A stretch of DNA of 64,000 nucleotides, taken from the NCBI GenBank assembly GCA_028023455.1, contig JAQFVV010000257.1, positions 122,001 through 186,000 of the forward strand. The letters run 5' to 3'. This DNA comes from Epiperipatus broadwayi. Its lineage: Eukaryota > Onychophora > Udeonychophora > Euonychophora > Peripatidae. Of the stretch, positions 36,058 through 48,631 are shown one piece after another. The stretch's first letter is position 1. The number at the start of each line of letters is the position of its first letter. The notes below the pieces were generated by a model. That model worked only from the letters and a program-made list of their open reading frames with translations, did not search any database and was not told the DNA's origin. The translations under genes and the position numbers were made by a program.

Positions 36058-37107
36058 ATACTTCACGGAACATTAAATTAGTCAGAGCATGATGTAATGA
36101 TTTAAAAAAGAGAGGTTAAAGACTAAATCAAATGTAGAATATAAAATTATGCAAATGCAATAAAATCAGATTTTTAATTAGGTCTTCTATAAAGCATCTC
36201 AAAACGTTTTTTATTTTTTAACTAGGTAAAAAAATTAAATTTGCACTTCAAAGAGAACAATAGTGATTCAAAACGTAATATTTTTTGAAAAATTTTTGGA
36301 AAATAAGCTAGAAAAAAAAAAAGCAAAAACAAGGATTGGACCTTAAACAAGAACATGATTAATTAATTCCAGTCTATTATTTTCAGAAAAAAGTAATGAA
36401 AAAGCTATTCATCAAAGCTCTTAGCAGTTATTGTCTAATATTTAATTTTCTGCTTTTACACTGCCAGTAAAGATTTCAAAATTTATATATCATTTATTTT
36501 ATTTTGTCTCTTCTAATATAAACTTAAAATCAATTAATAGTGAAACTGAAGAAAATAAACATTTTGTTAAGCCACATATTCTGAATACTCAACTGCCTTA
36601 TGCACAGTCTCATTCTTTAATTCACAATTAATCTCATTACTACTTAAGATCTATCGATTTTTCTTCGAAAACTTAACATTGATAATGACAGATATTATTT
36701 CATTGAAACATTGAGAAATAATTCAAAATAATACACAGTTTAACCCCAAAGATACTTTATTTATACTATATATAAATTTTTTATGCATTATTTTTTTATA
36801 TCATACAAAACTGCTGGAATTTATTATAATTTTCTACAAGTGTCCATTTGTCACCTATCATTTATATAATGCAGTTAAAATTAAACACGCAAGAGGGTTT
36901 ATTGAAATGTTAAAAATTTTGCTCTTTGGTGGACTTGAAAAGTTAGTGTAACATCTTTCAGATTATTATAGATGTTTTAAGAAGCATATAAGACTTTTTT
37001 TTAGACTTTTTTGTTTTATAAATTCTAACTTTCCTACAGTTTATTTAAATCACAAAACCTTTTGTTAGTATACTGCCTAATTGGCAACTTCTACTGGTTT
37101 TTGATTA
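36058..37107. other. AT-rich intergenic DNA
   Basis: I see no gene, RNA gene or clear repeat here. Confidence 0.5.
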
Positions 37108-38205
37108 TTTGATTTTCATTTAGGAAGGAAAAGAAGAATATAGATTTCTCTCACACTATAACTTTTATACTTCATACTTTTTTAATTGTAAACATTAATT
37201 AAAGCTAGCTGAAATCTTATATATTTTGCTCTAAGGGATATCTCCAAAATTTTTATAGCAGTGCTGCAAGAAGTATTTTATGGATTAAAATGGGAAGCTA
37301 AAGAAGTGAAAATAAATGGGAGATTATTTAAGTATTAGATTTTCCAGATGATGTAGTTGTTTTGCAAATAATGCTTTAGAGTTGCAGGAAATGTTGCAAG
37401 AGTTATCAGATGAAAGTAGGAAAGTAGGACTAAAGATAAATGCTAAAAAGACTAAAGTAATGTTTAATGGATTTTTCTAAAAATATGAAAATAAAAATTG
37501 ATTATGATGAGTTAGAAGAAGTTAACAGTTACAAATACCTTGGTCAGATTATTAATACAGATGGAAACATAATGGATGAAATTAATCATAAAAATGCTTT
37601 TGGTAGAAATAATTTGATACTAAAAGAAAATCTGCCTATGTGTTTGAAAAGGAAGGTTTTTAATAAATGTGTTTTATCAGTTCTTACTTATGGATCTGAG
37701 ACTTGGGCACTTAATAGAAGAGCAATACGGAGATTTTAGACCACTTAAAGAAGTATGGAGAGATGCATGTGGGAGTAACAAGAAGAGATCGAAAATGCAA
37801 TGTATGGGTAAGAGAACAAACAGGTGTTACTGACTTTGTTGAAAAAATTAAAAGACTGAAGTGAAGTTGGTCTGGACAGATTGCTAGAAGAGATGATAAT
37901 AGATGGACAATTGGAAATCTTAAACTGGATTCCAAGAGATTGTAAAAGACCCAGAAAAACAGCACATGTGAGATGGATTGATGAAATAAGAAAGTGTGCA
38001 GGGGTGATGTGGAGAAGAGATGCTAGAGATCGGAGAAGATGGATTGAACTTGGAGAGACTTTCAGTCTGCAGTGGATTGATAATCGTTGATGATGTTGAT
38101 GAAGGCAGATTAAAAGTCATTGTAATACCTTTTGACAATGCAGGTTAATAGCATAGCTCTCATCTATAGTTTCTAGTTTTTTTGATTTTCATTTAGGAAG
38201 GAAAA
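37108..38205. repeat. 25-bp direct repeats flanking RTE copy C
   Basis: TTTGATTTTCATTTAGGAAG plus GAAAA is present at 37108-37132 and exactly again at 38181-38205. Downstream of each, about 50 more bases are similar (ATAGATTtC..TTTTATaCTT type). The pair brackets the RTE fragment at distances of about 105 and 80 bases. Confidence 0.75.
37238..38102 (+). pseudogene. RTE-type LINE, 5'-truncated (copy C)
   Basis: It starts inside the RT at the ISPKLFTAVLQE position (first bases GATATCTCCAAAA) and covers palm, thumb and tail. The active box reads F-P-D-D with proline where alanine is expected. The open part 37467-37739 encodes DYDELEEVNSYKYLGQIIN and LTYGSETWALNRRAI. The tail (37881-38090) encodes RDCKRPRKTAHVRW and ends near WIDNR. 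The 3' end is GATGATGTTGATGA. Several shifts break it. Confidence 0.88.
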
Positions 38206-38347
38206 ATAATGTTATAGATTGCTTTTATCTTCTTTATACTCTCCTTTTTCAATTATTCTGCATGCAATTAGAAAGTTGTTAGTGAATAATGGATCCAGCT
38301 ACTGTCAAACATAATGTTTGAAATTATGTTTTTTGTTATATATATAT

Positions 38348-41300
38348 ATGAAAAACAAAAATGCAAGTTCAAAAATTGCTAACGCTTGTATTTATGTCCA
38401 CAGATGGCGTTCTACCAAAAACACCGATCAAGCATATGTTTTGTTTACATAAACGTCAGAGTAGTATTCACTATCTCTAACTATAATTCCACTTTCAGAT
38501 CATGATTTCAAGCTATTTGCTATCATCAGTGAAAGACAGGAATAAAGAAACTAGATCTAAACACAAACTCTGAGCGTTTATGAAACAATTTCTATTCAGC
38601 TTGCAAGCGTGAATTTTTTAGACACGTAATGTCTTCAAACTCAGCATAGCAAACCAGATAGCTATATGGGTCTGATCTCAGTTCAGCATCACCACATAGT
38701 AGAAGCCTCTGCAATCTATATCATTGCAAGAAAGACCTCAAAGGTACATTTATGAAAAACAAAAATGCAAGTTAAAAAATTTGCTAATGCTTGTATTTAT
38801 GTCCACAGATGGCGTTCTACCAAAAACACCGATCAAGCGTATGTTTTGTTTACATAAACGTCAGAGTAGTATTCACTATCTCTAACTATAATTCCACTTT
38901 CAGATCATGATTTCAAGCTATTTGCTATCATCAGTGAAAGACAGGAATAAAGAAACTAGATCTAAACACAAACTCTGAGCGTTTATGAAACAATTTCTAT
39001 TCAGCTTGCAAGCGTGAATTTTTTAGACACGTAATGTCTTCAAACTCAGCATAGCAAACCAGATAGCTATATGGGTCTGATCTCAGTTCAGCATCACCAC
39101 ATAGTAGAAGCCTCTGCAATCTATATCATTGCAAGAAAGACCTCAAAGGTACATTTATGAAAAACAAAAATGCAAGTTAAAAAACTTGCTAACGCTTGTA
39201 TTTATGTCCACAGATGGCGTTCTACCAAAAACACCGATCAAGCGTATGTTTTGTTTACATAAATGTCAGAGTAGTATTCACTATCTCTAACTATAATTCC
39301 ACTTTCAGATCATGATTTCAAGCTATTTGCTATCATCAGTGAAAGACAGGAATAAAGAAACTAGATCTAAACACAAACTCTGAGCGTTTATGAAACAATT
39401 TCTATTCAGCTTGCAAGCGTGAATTTTTTAGACACGTAATGTCTTCAAACTCAGCATAGCAAACCAGATAGCTATATGGGTCTGATCTCAGTTCAGCATC
39501 ACCACATAGTAGAAGCCTCTGCAATCTATATCATTGCAAGAAAGACCTCAAAGGTACATTTATGAAAAACAAAAATGCAAGTTAAAAAACTTGCTAACGC
39601 TTGTATTTATGTCCACAGATGGCGTTCTACCAAAAACACCGATCAAGCGTATGTTTTGTTTACATAAACGTCAGAGTAGTATTCACTATCTCTAACTATA
39701 ATTCCACTTTCAGATCATGATTTCAAGCTATTTGCTATCATCAGTGAAAGACAGGAATAAAGAAACTAGATCTAAACACAAACTCTGAGCGTTTATGAAA
39801 CAATTTCTATTCAGCTTGCAAGCGTGAATTTTTTAGACACGTAATGTCTTCAAACTCAGCATAGCAAACCAGATAGCTATATGGGTCTGATCTCAGTTCA
39901 GCATCACCACATAGTAGAAGCCTCTGCAATCTATATCATTGCAAGAAAGACCTCAAAGGTACATTTATGAAAAACAAAAATGCAAGTTAAAAAACTTGCT
40001 AACGCTTGTATTTATGTCCACAGATGGCGTTCTACCAAAAACACCGATCAAGCGTATGTTTTGTTTACATAAACGTCAGAGTAGTATTCACTATCTCTAA
40101 CTATAATTCCACTTTCAGATCATGATTTCAAGCTATTTGCTATCATCAGTGAAAGACAGGAATAAAGAAACTAGATCTAAACACAAACTCTGAGCGTTTA
40201 TGAAACAATTTCTATTCAGCTTGCAAGCGTGAATTTTTTAGACACGTAATGTCTTCAAACTCAGCATAGCAAACCAGATAGCTATATGGGTCTGATCTCA
40301 GTTCAGCATCACCACATAGTAGAAGCCTCTGCAATCTATATCATTGCAAGAAAGACCTCAAAGGTACATTTATGAAAAACAAAAATGCAAGTTAAAAAAC
40401 TTGCTAACGCTTGTATTTATGTCCACAGATGGCGTTCTACCAAAAACACCGATCAAGCGTATGTTTTGTTTACATAAACGTCAGAGTAGTATTCACTATC
40501 TCTAACTATAATTCCACTTTCAGATCATGATTTCAAGCTATTTGCTATCATCAGTGAAAGACAGGAATAAAGAAACTAGATCTAAACACAAACTCTGAGC
40601 GTTTATGAAACAATTTCTATTCAGCTTGCAAGCGTGAATTTTTTAGACACGTAATGTCTTCAAACTCAGCATAGCAAACCAGATAGCTATATGGGTCTGA
40701 TCTCAGTTCAGCATCACCACATAGTAGAAGCCTCTGCAATCTATATCATTGCAAGAAAGACCTCAAAGGTACATTTATGAAAAACAAAAATGCAAGTTAA
40801 AAAACTTGCTAACGCTTGTATTTATGTCCACAGATGGCGTTCTACCAAAAACACCGATCAAGCGTATGTTTTGTTTACATAAACGTCAGAGTAGTATTCA
40901 CTATCTCTAACTATAATTCCACTTTCAGATCATGATTTCAAGCTATTTGCTATCATCAGTGAAAGACAGGAATAAAGAAACTAGATCTAAACACAAACTC
41001 TGAGCGTTTATGAAACAATTTCTATTCAGCTTGCAAGCGTGAATTTTTTAGACACGTAATGTCTTCAAACTCAGCATAGCAAACCAGATAGCTATATGGG
41101 TCTGATCTCAGTTCAGCATCACCACATAGTAGAAGCCTCTGCAATCTATATCATTGCAAGAAAGACCTCAAAGGTACATTTATGAAAAACAAAAATGCAA
41201 GTTAAAAAACTTGCTAACGCTTGTATTTATGTCCACAGATGGCGTTCTACCAAAAACACCGATCAAGCGTATGTTTTGTTTACATAAACGTCAGAGTAGT

Positions 41301-43505
41301 ATTCACTATCTCTAACTATAATTCCACTTTCAGATCATGATTTCAAGCTATTTGCTATCATCAGTGAAAGACAGGAATAAAGAAACTAGATCTAAACACA
41401 AACTCTGAGCGTTTATGAAACAATTTCTATTCAGCTTGCAAGCGTGAATTTTTTAGACACGTAATGTCTTCAAACTCAGCATAGCAAACCAGATAGCTAT
41501 ATGGGTCTGATCTCAGTTCAGCATCACCACATAGTAGAAGCCTCTGCAATCTATATCATTGCAAGAAAGACCTCAAAGGTACATTTATGAAAAACAAAAA
41601 TGCAAGTTAAAAAACTTGCTAACGCTTGTATTTATGTCCACAGATGGCGTTCTACCAAAAACACCGATCAAGCGTATGTTTTGTTTACATAAACGTCAGA
41701 GTAGTATTCACTATCTCTAACTATAATTCCACTTTCAGATCATGATTTCAAGCTATTTGCTATCATCAGTGAAAGACAGGAATAAAGAAACTAGATCTAA
41801 ATACAAACTCTGAGCGTTTATGAAACAATTTCTATTCAGCTTGCAAGCGTGAATTTTTTAGACACGTAATGTCTTCAAACTCAGCATAGCAAACCAGATA
41901 GCTATATGGGTCTGATCTCAGTTCAGCATCACCACATAGTAGAAGCCTCTGCAATCTATATCATTGCAAGAAAGACCTCAAAGGTACATTTATGAAAAAC
42001 AAAAATGCAAGTTAAAAAACTTGCTAACGCTTGTATTTATGTCCACAGATGGCGTTCTACCAAAAACACCGATCAAGCGTATGTTTTGTTTACATAAACG
42101 TCAGAGTAGTATTCACTATCTCTAACTATAATTCCACTTTCAGATCATGATTTCAAGCTATTTGCTATCATCAGTGAAAGACAGGAATAAAGAAACTAGA
42201 TCTAAACACAAACTCTGAGCGTTTATGAAACAATTTCTATTCAGCTTGCAAGCGTGAATTTTTTAGACACGTAATGTCTTCAAACTCAGCATAGCAAACC
42301 AGATAGCTATATGGGTCTGATCTCAGTTCAGCATCACCACATAGTAGAAGCCTCTGCAATCTATATCATTGCAAGAAAGACCTCAAAGGTACATTTATGA
42401 AAAACAAAAATGCAAGTTAAAAAACTTGCTAACGCTTGTATTTATGTCCACAGATGGCGTTCTACCAAAAACACCGATCAAGCGTATGTTTTGTTTACAT
42501 AAACGTCAGAGTAGTATTCACTATCTCTAACTATAATTCCACTTTCAGATCATGATTTCAAGCTATTTGCTATCATCAGTGAAAGACAGGAATAAAGAAA
42601 CTAGATCTAAACACAAACTCTGAGCGTTTATGAAACAATTTCTATTCAGCTTGCAAGCGTGAATTTTTTAGACACGTAATGTCTTCAAACTCAGCATAGC
42701 AAACCAGATAGCTATATGGGTCTGATCTCAGTTCAGCATCACCACATAGTAGAAGCCTCTGCAATCTATATCATTGCAAGAAAGACCTCAAAGGTACATT
42801 TATGAAAAACAAAAATGCAAGTTAAAAAACTTGCTAACGCTTGTATTTATGTCCACAGATGGCGTTCTACCAAAAACACCGATCAAGCGTATGTTTTGTT
42901 TACATAAACGTCAGAGTAGTATTCACTATCTCTAACTATAATTCCACTTTCAGATCATGATTTCAAGCTATTTGCTATCATCAGTGAAAGACAGGAATAA
43001 AGAAACTAGATCTAAACACAAACTCTGAGCGTTTATGAAACAATTTCTATTCAGCTTGCAAGCGTGAATTTTTTAGACACGTAATGTCTTCAAACTCAGC
43101 ATAGCAAACCAGATAGCTATATGGGTCTGATCTCAGTTCAGCATCACCACATAGTAGAAGCCTCTGCAATCTATATCATTGCAAGAAAGACCTCAAAGGT
43201 ACATTTATGAAAAACAAAAATGCAAGTTAAAAAACTTGCTAACGCTTGTATTTATGTCCACAGATGGCGTTCTACCAAAAACACCGATCAAGCGTATGTT
43301 TTGTTTACATAAACGTCAGAGTAGTATTCACTATCTCTAACTATAATTCCACTTTCAGATCATGATTTCAAGCTATTTGCTATCATCAGTGAAAGACAGG
43401 AATAAAGAAACTAGATCTAAACACAAACTCTGAGCGTTTATGAAACAATTTCTATTCAGCTTGCAAGCGTGAATTTTTTAGACACGTAATGTCTTCAAAC
43501 TCAGC
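38348..43505 (+). repeat. 405-bp satellite array, forward part (about 12.7 units)
   Basis: Units start at ATGAAAAACAAAAATGCAAG at 38348, 38752, 39157, 39562, 39967 and so on every 405 bp to 43207. The last unit is cut at 43505 after about 299 bases. Interior units are almost identical. The first two (left edge) carry most of the differences, such as AAAAATTGCTAACG and AAATTTGCTAATG against AAACTTGCTAACG. No unit has a useful open frame. Part of the unit (TGCTATCATCAGTGAAAGAC and GCTATATGGGTCTGATCTCA plus GTTCAGCA) resembles the core of the dispersed F2 repeats at 48632-49129 and 57417-58046. Confidence 0.97.
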
Positions 43506-43527
43506 CTACACGACGCTCTTCCGATCT
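43506..43527 (+). other. Illumina Read 1 adapter sequence (contaminant)
   Basis: These 22 bases begin CTACACGACG and end CTTCCGATCT, identical to the 3' part of the Illumina TruSeq Read 1 primer/adapter (also the partial Read 1 used in linked-read libraries). It is not part of the satellite unit and sits exactly where the array changes direction. Confidence 0.96.
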
Positions 43528-45491
43528 GTCTTTCTTGCAATGATATAGATTGCAGAGGCTTCTACTATGTGGTGATGCTGAACTGAGATCAGACCCATAT
43601 AGCTATCTGGTTTGCTATGCTGAGTTTGAAGACATTACGTGTCTAAAAAATTCACGCTTGCAAGCTGAATAGAAATTGTTTCATAAACGCTCAGAGTTTG
43701 TGTTTAGATCTAGTTTCTTTATTCCTGTCTTTCACTGATGATAGCAAATAGCTTGAAATCATGATCTGAAAGTGGAATTATAGTTAGAGATAGTGAATAC
43801 TACTCTGACGTTTATGTAAACAAAACATACGCTTGATCGGTGTTTTTGGTAGAACGCCATCTGTGGACATAAATACAAGCGTTAGCAAGTTTTTTAACTT
43901 GCATTTTTGTTTTTCATAAATGTACCTTTGAGGTCTTTCTTGCAATGATATAGATTGCAGAGGCTTCTACTATGTGGTGATGCTGAACTGAGATCAGACC
44001 CATATAGCTATCTGGTTTGCTATGCTGAGTTTGAAGACATTACGTGTCTAAAAAATTCACGCTTGCAAGCTGAATAGAAATTGTTTCATAAACGCTCAGA
44101 GTTTGTGTTTAGATCTAGTTTCTTTATTCCTGTCTTTCACTGATGATAGCAAATAGCTTGAAATCATGATCTGAAAGTGGAATTATAGTTAGAGATAGTG
44201 AATACTACTCTGACGTTTATGTAAACAAAACATACGCTTGATCGGTGTTTTTGGTAGAATGCCATCTGTGGACATAAATACAAGCATTAGCAAGTTTTTT
44301 AACTTGCATTTTTGTTTTTCATAAATGTACCTTTGAGGTCTTTCTTGCAATGATATAGATTGCAGAGGCTTCTACTATGTGGTGATGCTGAACTGAGATC
44401 AGACCCATATAGCTATCTGGTTTGCTATGCTGAGTTTGAAGACATTACGTGTCTAAAAAATTCACGCTTGCAAGCTGAATAGAAATTGTTTCATAAACGC
44501 TCAGAGTTTGTGTTTAGATCTAGTTTCTTTATTCCTGTCTTTCACTGATGATAGCAAATAGCTTGAAATCATGATCTGAAAGTGGAATTATAGTTAGAGA
44601 TAGTGAATACTACTCTGACGTTTATGTAAACAAAACATACGCTTGATCGGTGTTTTTGGTAGAATGCCATCTGTGGACATAAATACAAGCGTTAGCAAGT
44701 TTTTTAACTTGCATTTTTGTTTTTCATAAATGTACCTTTGAGGTCTTTCTTGCAATGATATAGATTGCAGAGGCTTCTACTATGTGGTGATGCTGAACTG
44801 AGATCAGACCCATATAGCTATCTGGTTTGCTATGCTGAGTTTGAAGACATTACGTGTCTAAAAAATTCACGCTTGCAAGCTGAATAGAAATTGTTTCATA
44901 AACGCTCAGAGTTTGTATTTAGATCTAGTTTCTTTATTCCTGTCTTTCACTGATGATAGCAAATAGCTTGAAATCATGATCTGAAAGTGGAATTATAGTT
45001 AGAGATAGTGAATACTTCTCTGACGTTTATGTAAACAAAACATACGCTTGATCGGTGTTTTTGGTAGAACGCCATCTGTGGACATAAATACAAGCGTTAG
45101 CAAGTTTTTTAACTTGCATTTTTGTTTTTCATAAATGTACCTTTGAGGTCTTTCTTGCAATGATATAGATTGCAGAGGCTTCTACTATGTGGTGATGCTG
45201 AACTGAGATCAGACCCATATAGCTATCTGGTTTGCTATGCTGAGTTTGAAGACATTACGTGTCTAAAAAATTCACGCTTGCAAGCTGAATAGAAATTGTT
45301 TCATAAACGCTCAGAGTTTGTGTTTAGATCTAGTTTCTTTATTCCTGTCTTTCACTGATGATAGCAAATAGCTTGAAATCATGATCTGAAAGTGGAATTA
45401 TAGTTAGAGATAGTGAATACTACTCTGACGTTTATGTAAACAAAACATACGCTTGATCGATGTTTTTGGTAGAACGCCATCTGTGGACATA
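43528..45491 (-). repeat. 405-bp satellite array, inverted part (about 4.8 units)
   Basis: The same unit in reverse complement. It starts at GTCTTTCTTGCAATGATATA, which is unit position about 389 (the forward part stops at position about 299, so the two do not meet at a symmetrical point). It ends at CTGTGGACAT (45490) before unique AT-rich DNA. The orientation of this block relative to the forward block is doubtful because an adapter lies at the junction. Confidence 0.93.
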
Positions 45492-45894
45492 TATTTATAT
45501 TAATTATTAAAAAGCTTTTTTTCTTCTGTTAAATGTGCAATATTTCAGACTAAGTATTTATTAATAAAATATTAATGAGCAGTCTATTAAAGATGTTTTT
45601 TTTAACTTTATATATCTAATTTCACAAGACATTAGTGGTAGTGTTCTACACTATATTTTTTCCCCTCATAATTGTTATAATATGAAAGTTAAATTAATTT
45701 ATTTGATTAAAAATTAATTTTATAGAATTATTATATTGTTATAACATTTTTTTAAATTTTTATATACAACAATGAAATCTTTGGCCATTATTTTTTTATC
45801 ACTTCCTGGCAAGACTGCATTATTGAACATGATGATTTTTCCATGAATTAATTATTACCTTCCAGTTATTAAGCCTACTATTTTTTTTTCAGAA
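45492..45894. other. AT-rich intergenic DNA
   Basis: Only A/T-rich sequence. I see no gene or repeat boundary. Confidence 0.5.
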
Positions 45895-47020
45895 AAAAAT
45901 CAATTCATTTGGCTCCAAACTGCTTTGGAATGGAATATGTGTAGCCATAAGTTTATCTAAAGTACAAATACCTAGAAAACATAATGGTCTTGGACTTCAT
46001 GCATTACATATATTTATACACAAAAAGTAATAAGTGTTTTAAGTGTCATTTATCTTAATCTTCCTGAAAACAAAACTTGGTTTACTTTTGAACCTACTGA
46101 TACACCTTCACCAATTCCGAATAATTGGATCAAAAATTTAAGGGTCAAATTATTTCCTATTGCAAGACATATCTTAGAAAATAAAATAAAATACTGGGAG
46201 GTCTATAAGCTTATATATATAAGTCAAGAAAAAATACCAATTCAATTAGAAATTTCTAACAAGTTATTTGTTAAAAAATCTAGACATTTAATTTTTCAAC
46301 CTAAATATATAGATTTTATTTTAAATATAATTTTACCTCTTTACCCACTAATCACTTTTTAGTTTGGAAAAGAGGTTTTCAGAAAATTAATCCGCTGTGT
46401 AATGTGAGGAAAACAGGTCCATATTCTTTGAGCACCAAAAAACAACAGGCCATGTGTTCTAACCCACTATGGCAAGGGCATTATGCACTGAACATAATGA
46501 TATGAAATGAAAAGTTAAAGAGGCGTACTTTGTTGCAAATGACAATTGGGCAATAAACCGGAAGGAATCATGCTTTGCAATCTCCAGAAAATGGTCACTA
46601 TAAAATTTGCATAAATTTTACATAAACCACAGCTAAGCTTCAGTTAAAAGTAGGCTATGATTATGGGGACTCAAAATCTCTGAAAGCGCTAAGCCATATA
46701 ACTTGTTAATAAGATAGTGATAAGCTTCACTTTTTTGCGTAAAGTGCAATCTAAAGTAAGTCTAATGATGAAACTTTACATCTTTTCTTTTATTGCCCAT
46801 TTCTTCATCATCTCCGGGAAAATATAATTGCAAATGTTCCTTCAAATAGTACTAATGTTTTGTCACTCTTAAATGCAATTAAAAGTGGAGTTTTTTCAAT
46901 CATTAGAATGGTTATTTTTAAATTTTTTCAATATGGATAACAAGATGCACGTTTGTGTTTAATCAAACAAATCTTATCCAGGGAAATTGTACGAAAATAC
47001 ATGGTTACTTCTTAATCTTA
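45895..47020 (+). pseudogene. LINE 3' fragment, same family as 8979-23810
   Basis: The decayed translation matches the C-terminal third of the LINE at 22289-23535: LLWNGICVAISLSKVQIPR with GLGLHAL (about 45919-46010) against LLWRGRTVDISLRGIQQP; PKYIDFILNI (about 46302) against PKFLDFIIKI; then, after an interruption, NDETLHLFFYCPFLHHL and LLNAIKSGVFSIIRM (about 46763-46912). Many stops are present. The piece 46408-46756 is foreign (Penelope 3' end) and splits the C-terminal zinc finger. Confidence 0.75.
46408..46756 (+). pseudogene. Penelope-like 3' fragment inside the LINE fragment
   Basis: VKEAYFVANDNWAINRKESC followed by ISRKWSL and a stop (about 46513-46603) corresponds to the last 30 residues of the GIY-YIG protein at 32004-32324. 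The trailing region (TTTGCATAAATTT, then GGCTATGATTATGGGGACT) also matches the 3' region of that element (GGCTATAACTATGAGGGCT). Boundaries are set by where the LINE translation stops and resumes. Confidence 0.65.
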
Positions 47021-48399
47021 CAGATGTTGATTGATTATTTTCATGTCTTTTCTTTTCAGATTTATTTTATCAATGTATGTATAAATTCAATGTTATCTTG
47101 TTATAAATAAATTATATATATATATATATTTAAAAAAAAAAACAATGAATAAAAAATTAGTATGCAATGCATTTTAATACAATTTTTATATCTGTTTGCG
47201 TTTTGAAGATACCTTTTATCACTTTAATTTAACTGTTATAAATATTTTGCCGTTAAAAATGTTCATTTGAGAAAAGACTGGTCTTATTTTTATATATATA
47301 ATAAAAACTTTATTAACAAAATAAATAATTACAATTTATACAAGTAATCAAACAAATGTAAGTGTCAGCGGCATGATTTCTTTTATAAATACTATGTTGT
47401 ACAGAGGTCAGTTATTTAGCTTTTCTTTTGAGTTAAAAACTGATATTTAGTTTCAGTCTCCATTACATTTTTCTTTAACTATAACTAATTAAAATGTCAT
47501 TATTTACAAAACACAAAAAAGTTACGTCATCATTTCATCTTTAGATTTTTAGTAAAAAAGAACTTAAAATGACCCTATACATAAATAAATAGATAATTAT
47601 TAATAAATATTTAAAGAAAGAAGATAAAGATTAGATTAATGTAGTTAATAGGAACGGAAAAGTCAAAGACAGTAAAATGGATATGTTAAAATCACCAAAC
47701 TGTTGCAATGGTGTTTCTTAAAAATTTAGTAGATTGTTTTTATTATCTCCTAATTGCATTTGCATAGTTTGCTTTTGCTACCTTACTAATATCTGTAATG
47801 AGTTAGTTGCACTGATATAGAACAATATTGAAGGAAGTTGATCATTATTATAACTGAGTAAAAATGTCCATTCAGATTGCATAAAGCAATTCTAAGCGTT
47901 TTCTGAATGTGGGAAACGAAATGCAGGTAAGTAAGCAGAAAGAATATTTAATTTCTGTAAATAAAAAGTAACTTTCTCAAAACATTAAGAGGGAGTCAAT
48001 ATATTGCAGTGGAAGATTCTAAATATTTTTATTCAGCAGAAATAGAGTAGTTAGTTGCTATTATTACTATGCAGAAATGGGGATGTTCAAAACCTTTAAA
48101 ATATTATGAAAGTATAAATTAATAATAAATAATTAAATAAAGTAGGAGACTCTCACATAAGAAATATGAATCTATTATTTAAGTGATGGACAATTTCAGT
48201 AACTAAAATTAGGAGTAGTGGAAAAATCTGCCATGGAATATTGCTGCTTGAATAAATGGCTATATAAGTTGAGTTTTGTAGGGTGAAGAGTTGGAGATGG
48301 AATAGATTGAAACCTGTTTATTAAAGTTTGAAAATTGCTATCTTAATATAAACCAAGCACAGATTATATATATATATATGTTGGGAGATGATGATCTAG
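47021..48399. other. AT-rich intergenic DNA
   Basis: No gene. TA microsatellites at about 47113-47130 and 48366-48380. Confidence 0.5.
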
Positions 48400-48560
48400 A
48401 CTAACTAACTGATGAAAACTGATTCAGCATGAAATATGTATATTGGAGATCATTTATCTTTTTCTCATGTGTGTGGTCATGGGTATTGGTTGTATGAGAT
48501 AGAGTGAATAACTGAATGGAGTTTGAAAGTCTGAGTTCAAATCTTCTATAATTACATCTA
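48400..48560 (-). repeat. Dispersed repeat, family F1 copy (inverted)
   Basis: It contains ACTGATTCAGCATGAAATA, GGAGATCATTTATC, CATGTGTGTGGTCATGGG and GAAAGTCTGAGTTCAAAT, the reverse complements of the blocks in 2852-3045 and 7438-7580, in reversed order. Confidence 0.6.
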
Positions 48561-48631
48561 AACCCCAAGTATATAAATTATAAACATCACATGACCACAA
48601 CTTCTTATGCTTGTGTATAACTGTTGTTAAA

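Noticed and set aside
38348-45491. Regular repeats that might suggest a CRISPR array
   Set aside because: The 405-bp units are contiguous and whole, without repeat-spacer structure, in an animal genome. It is a satellite.
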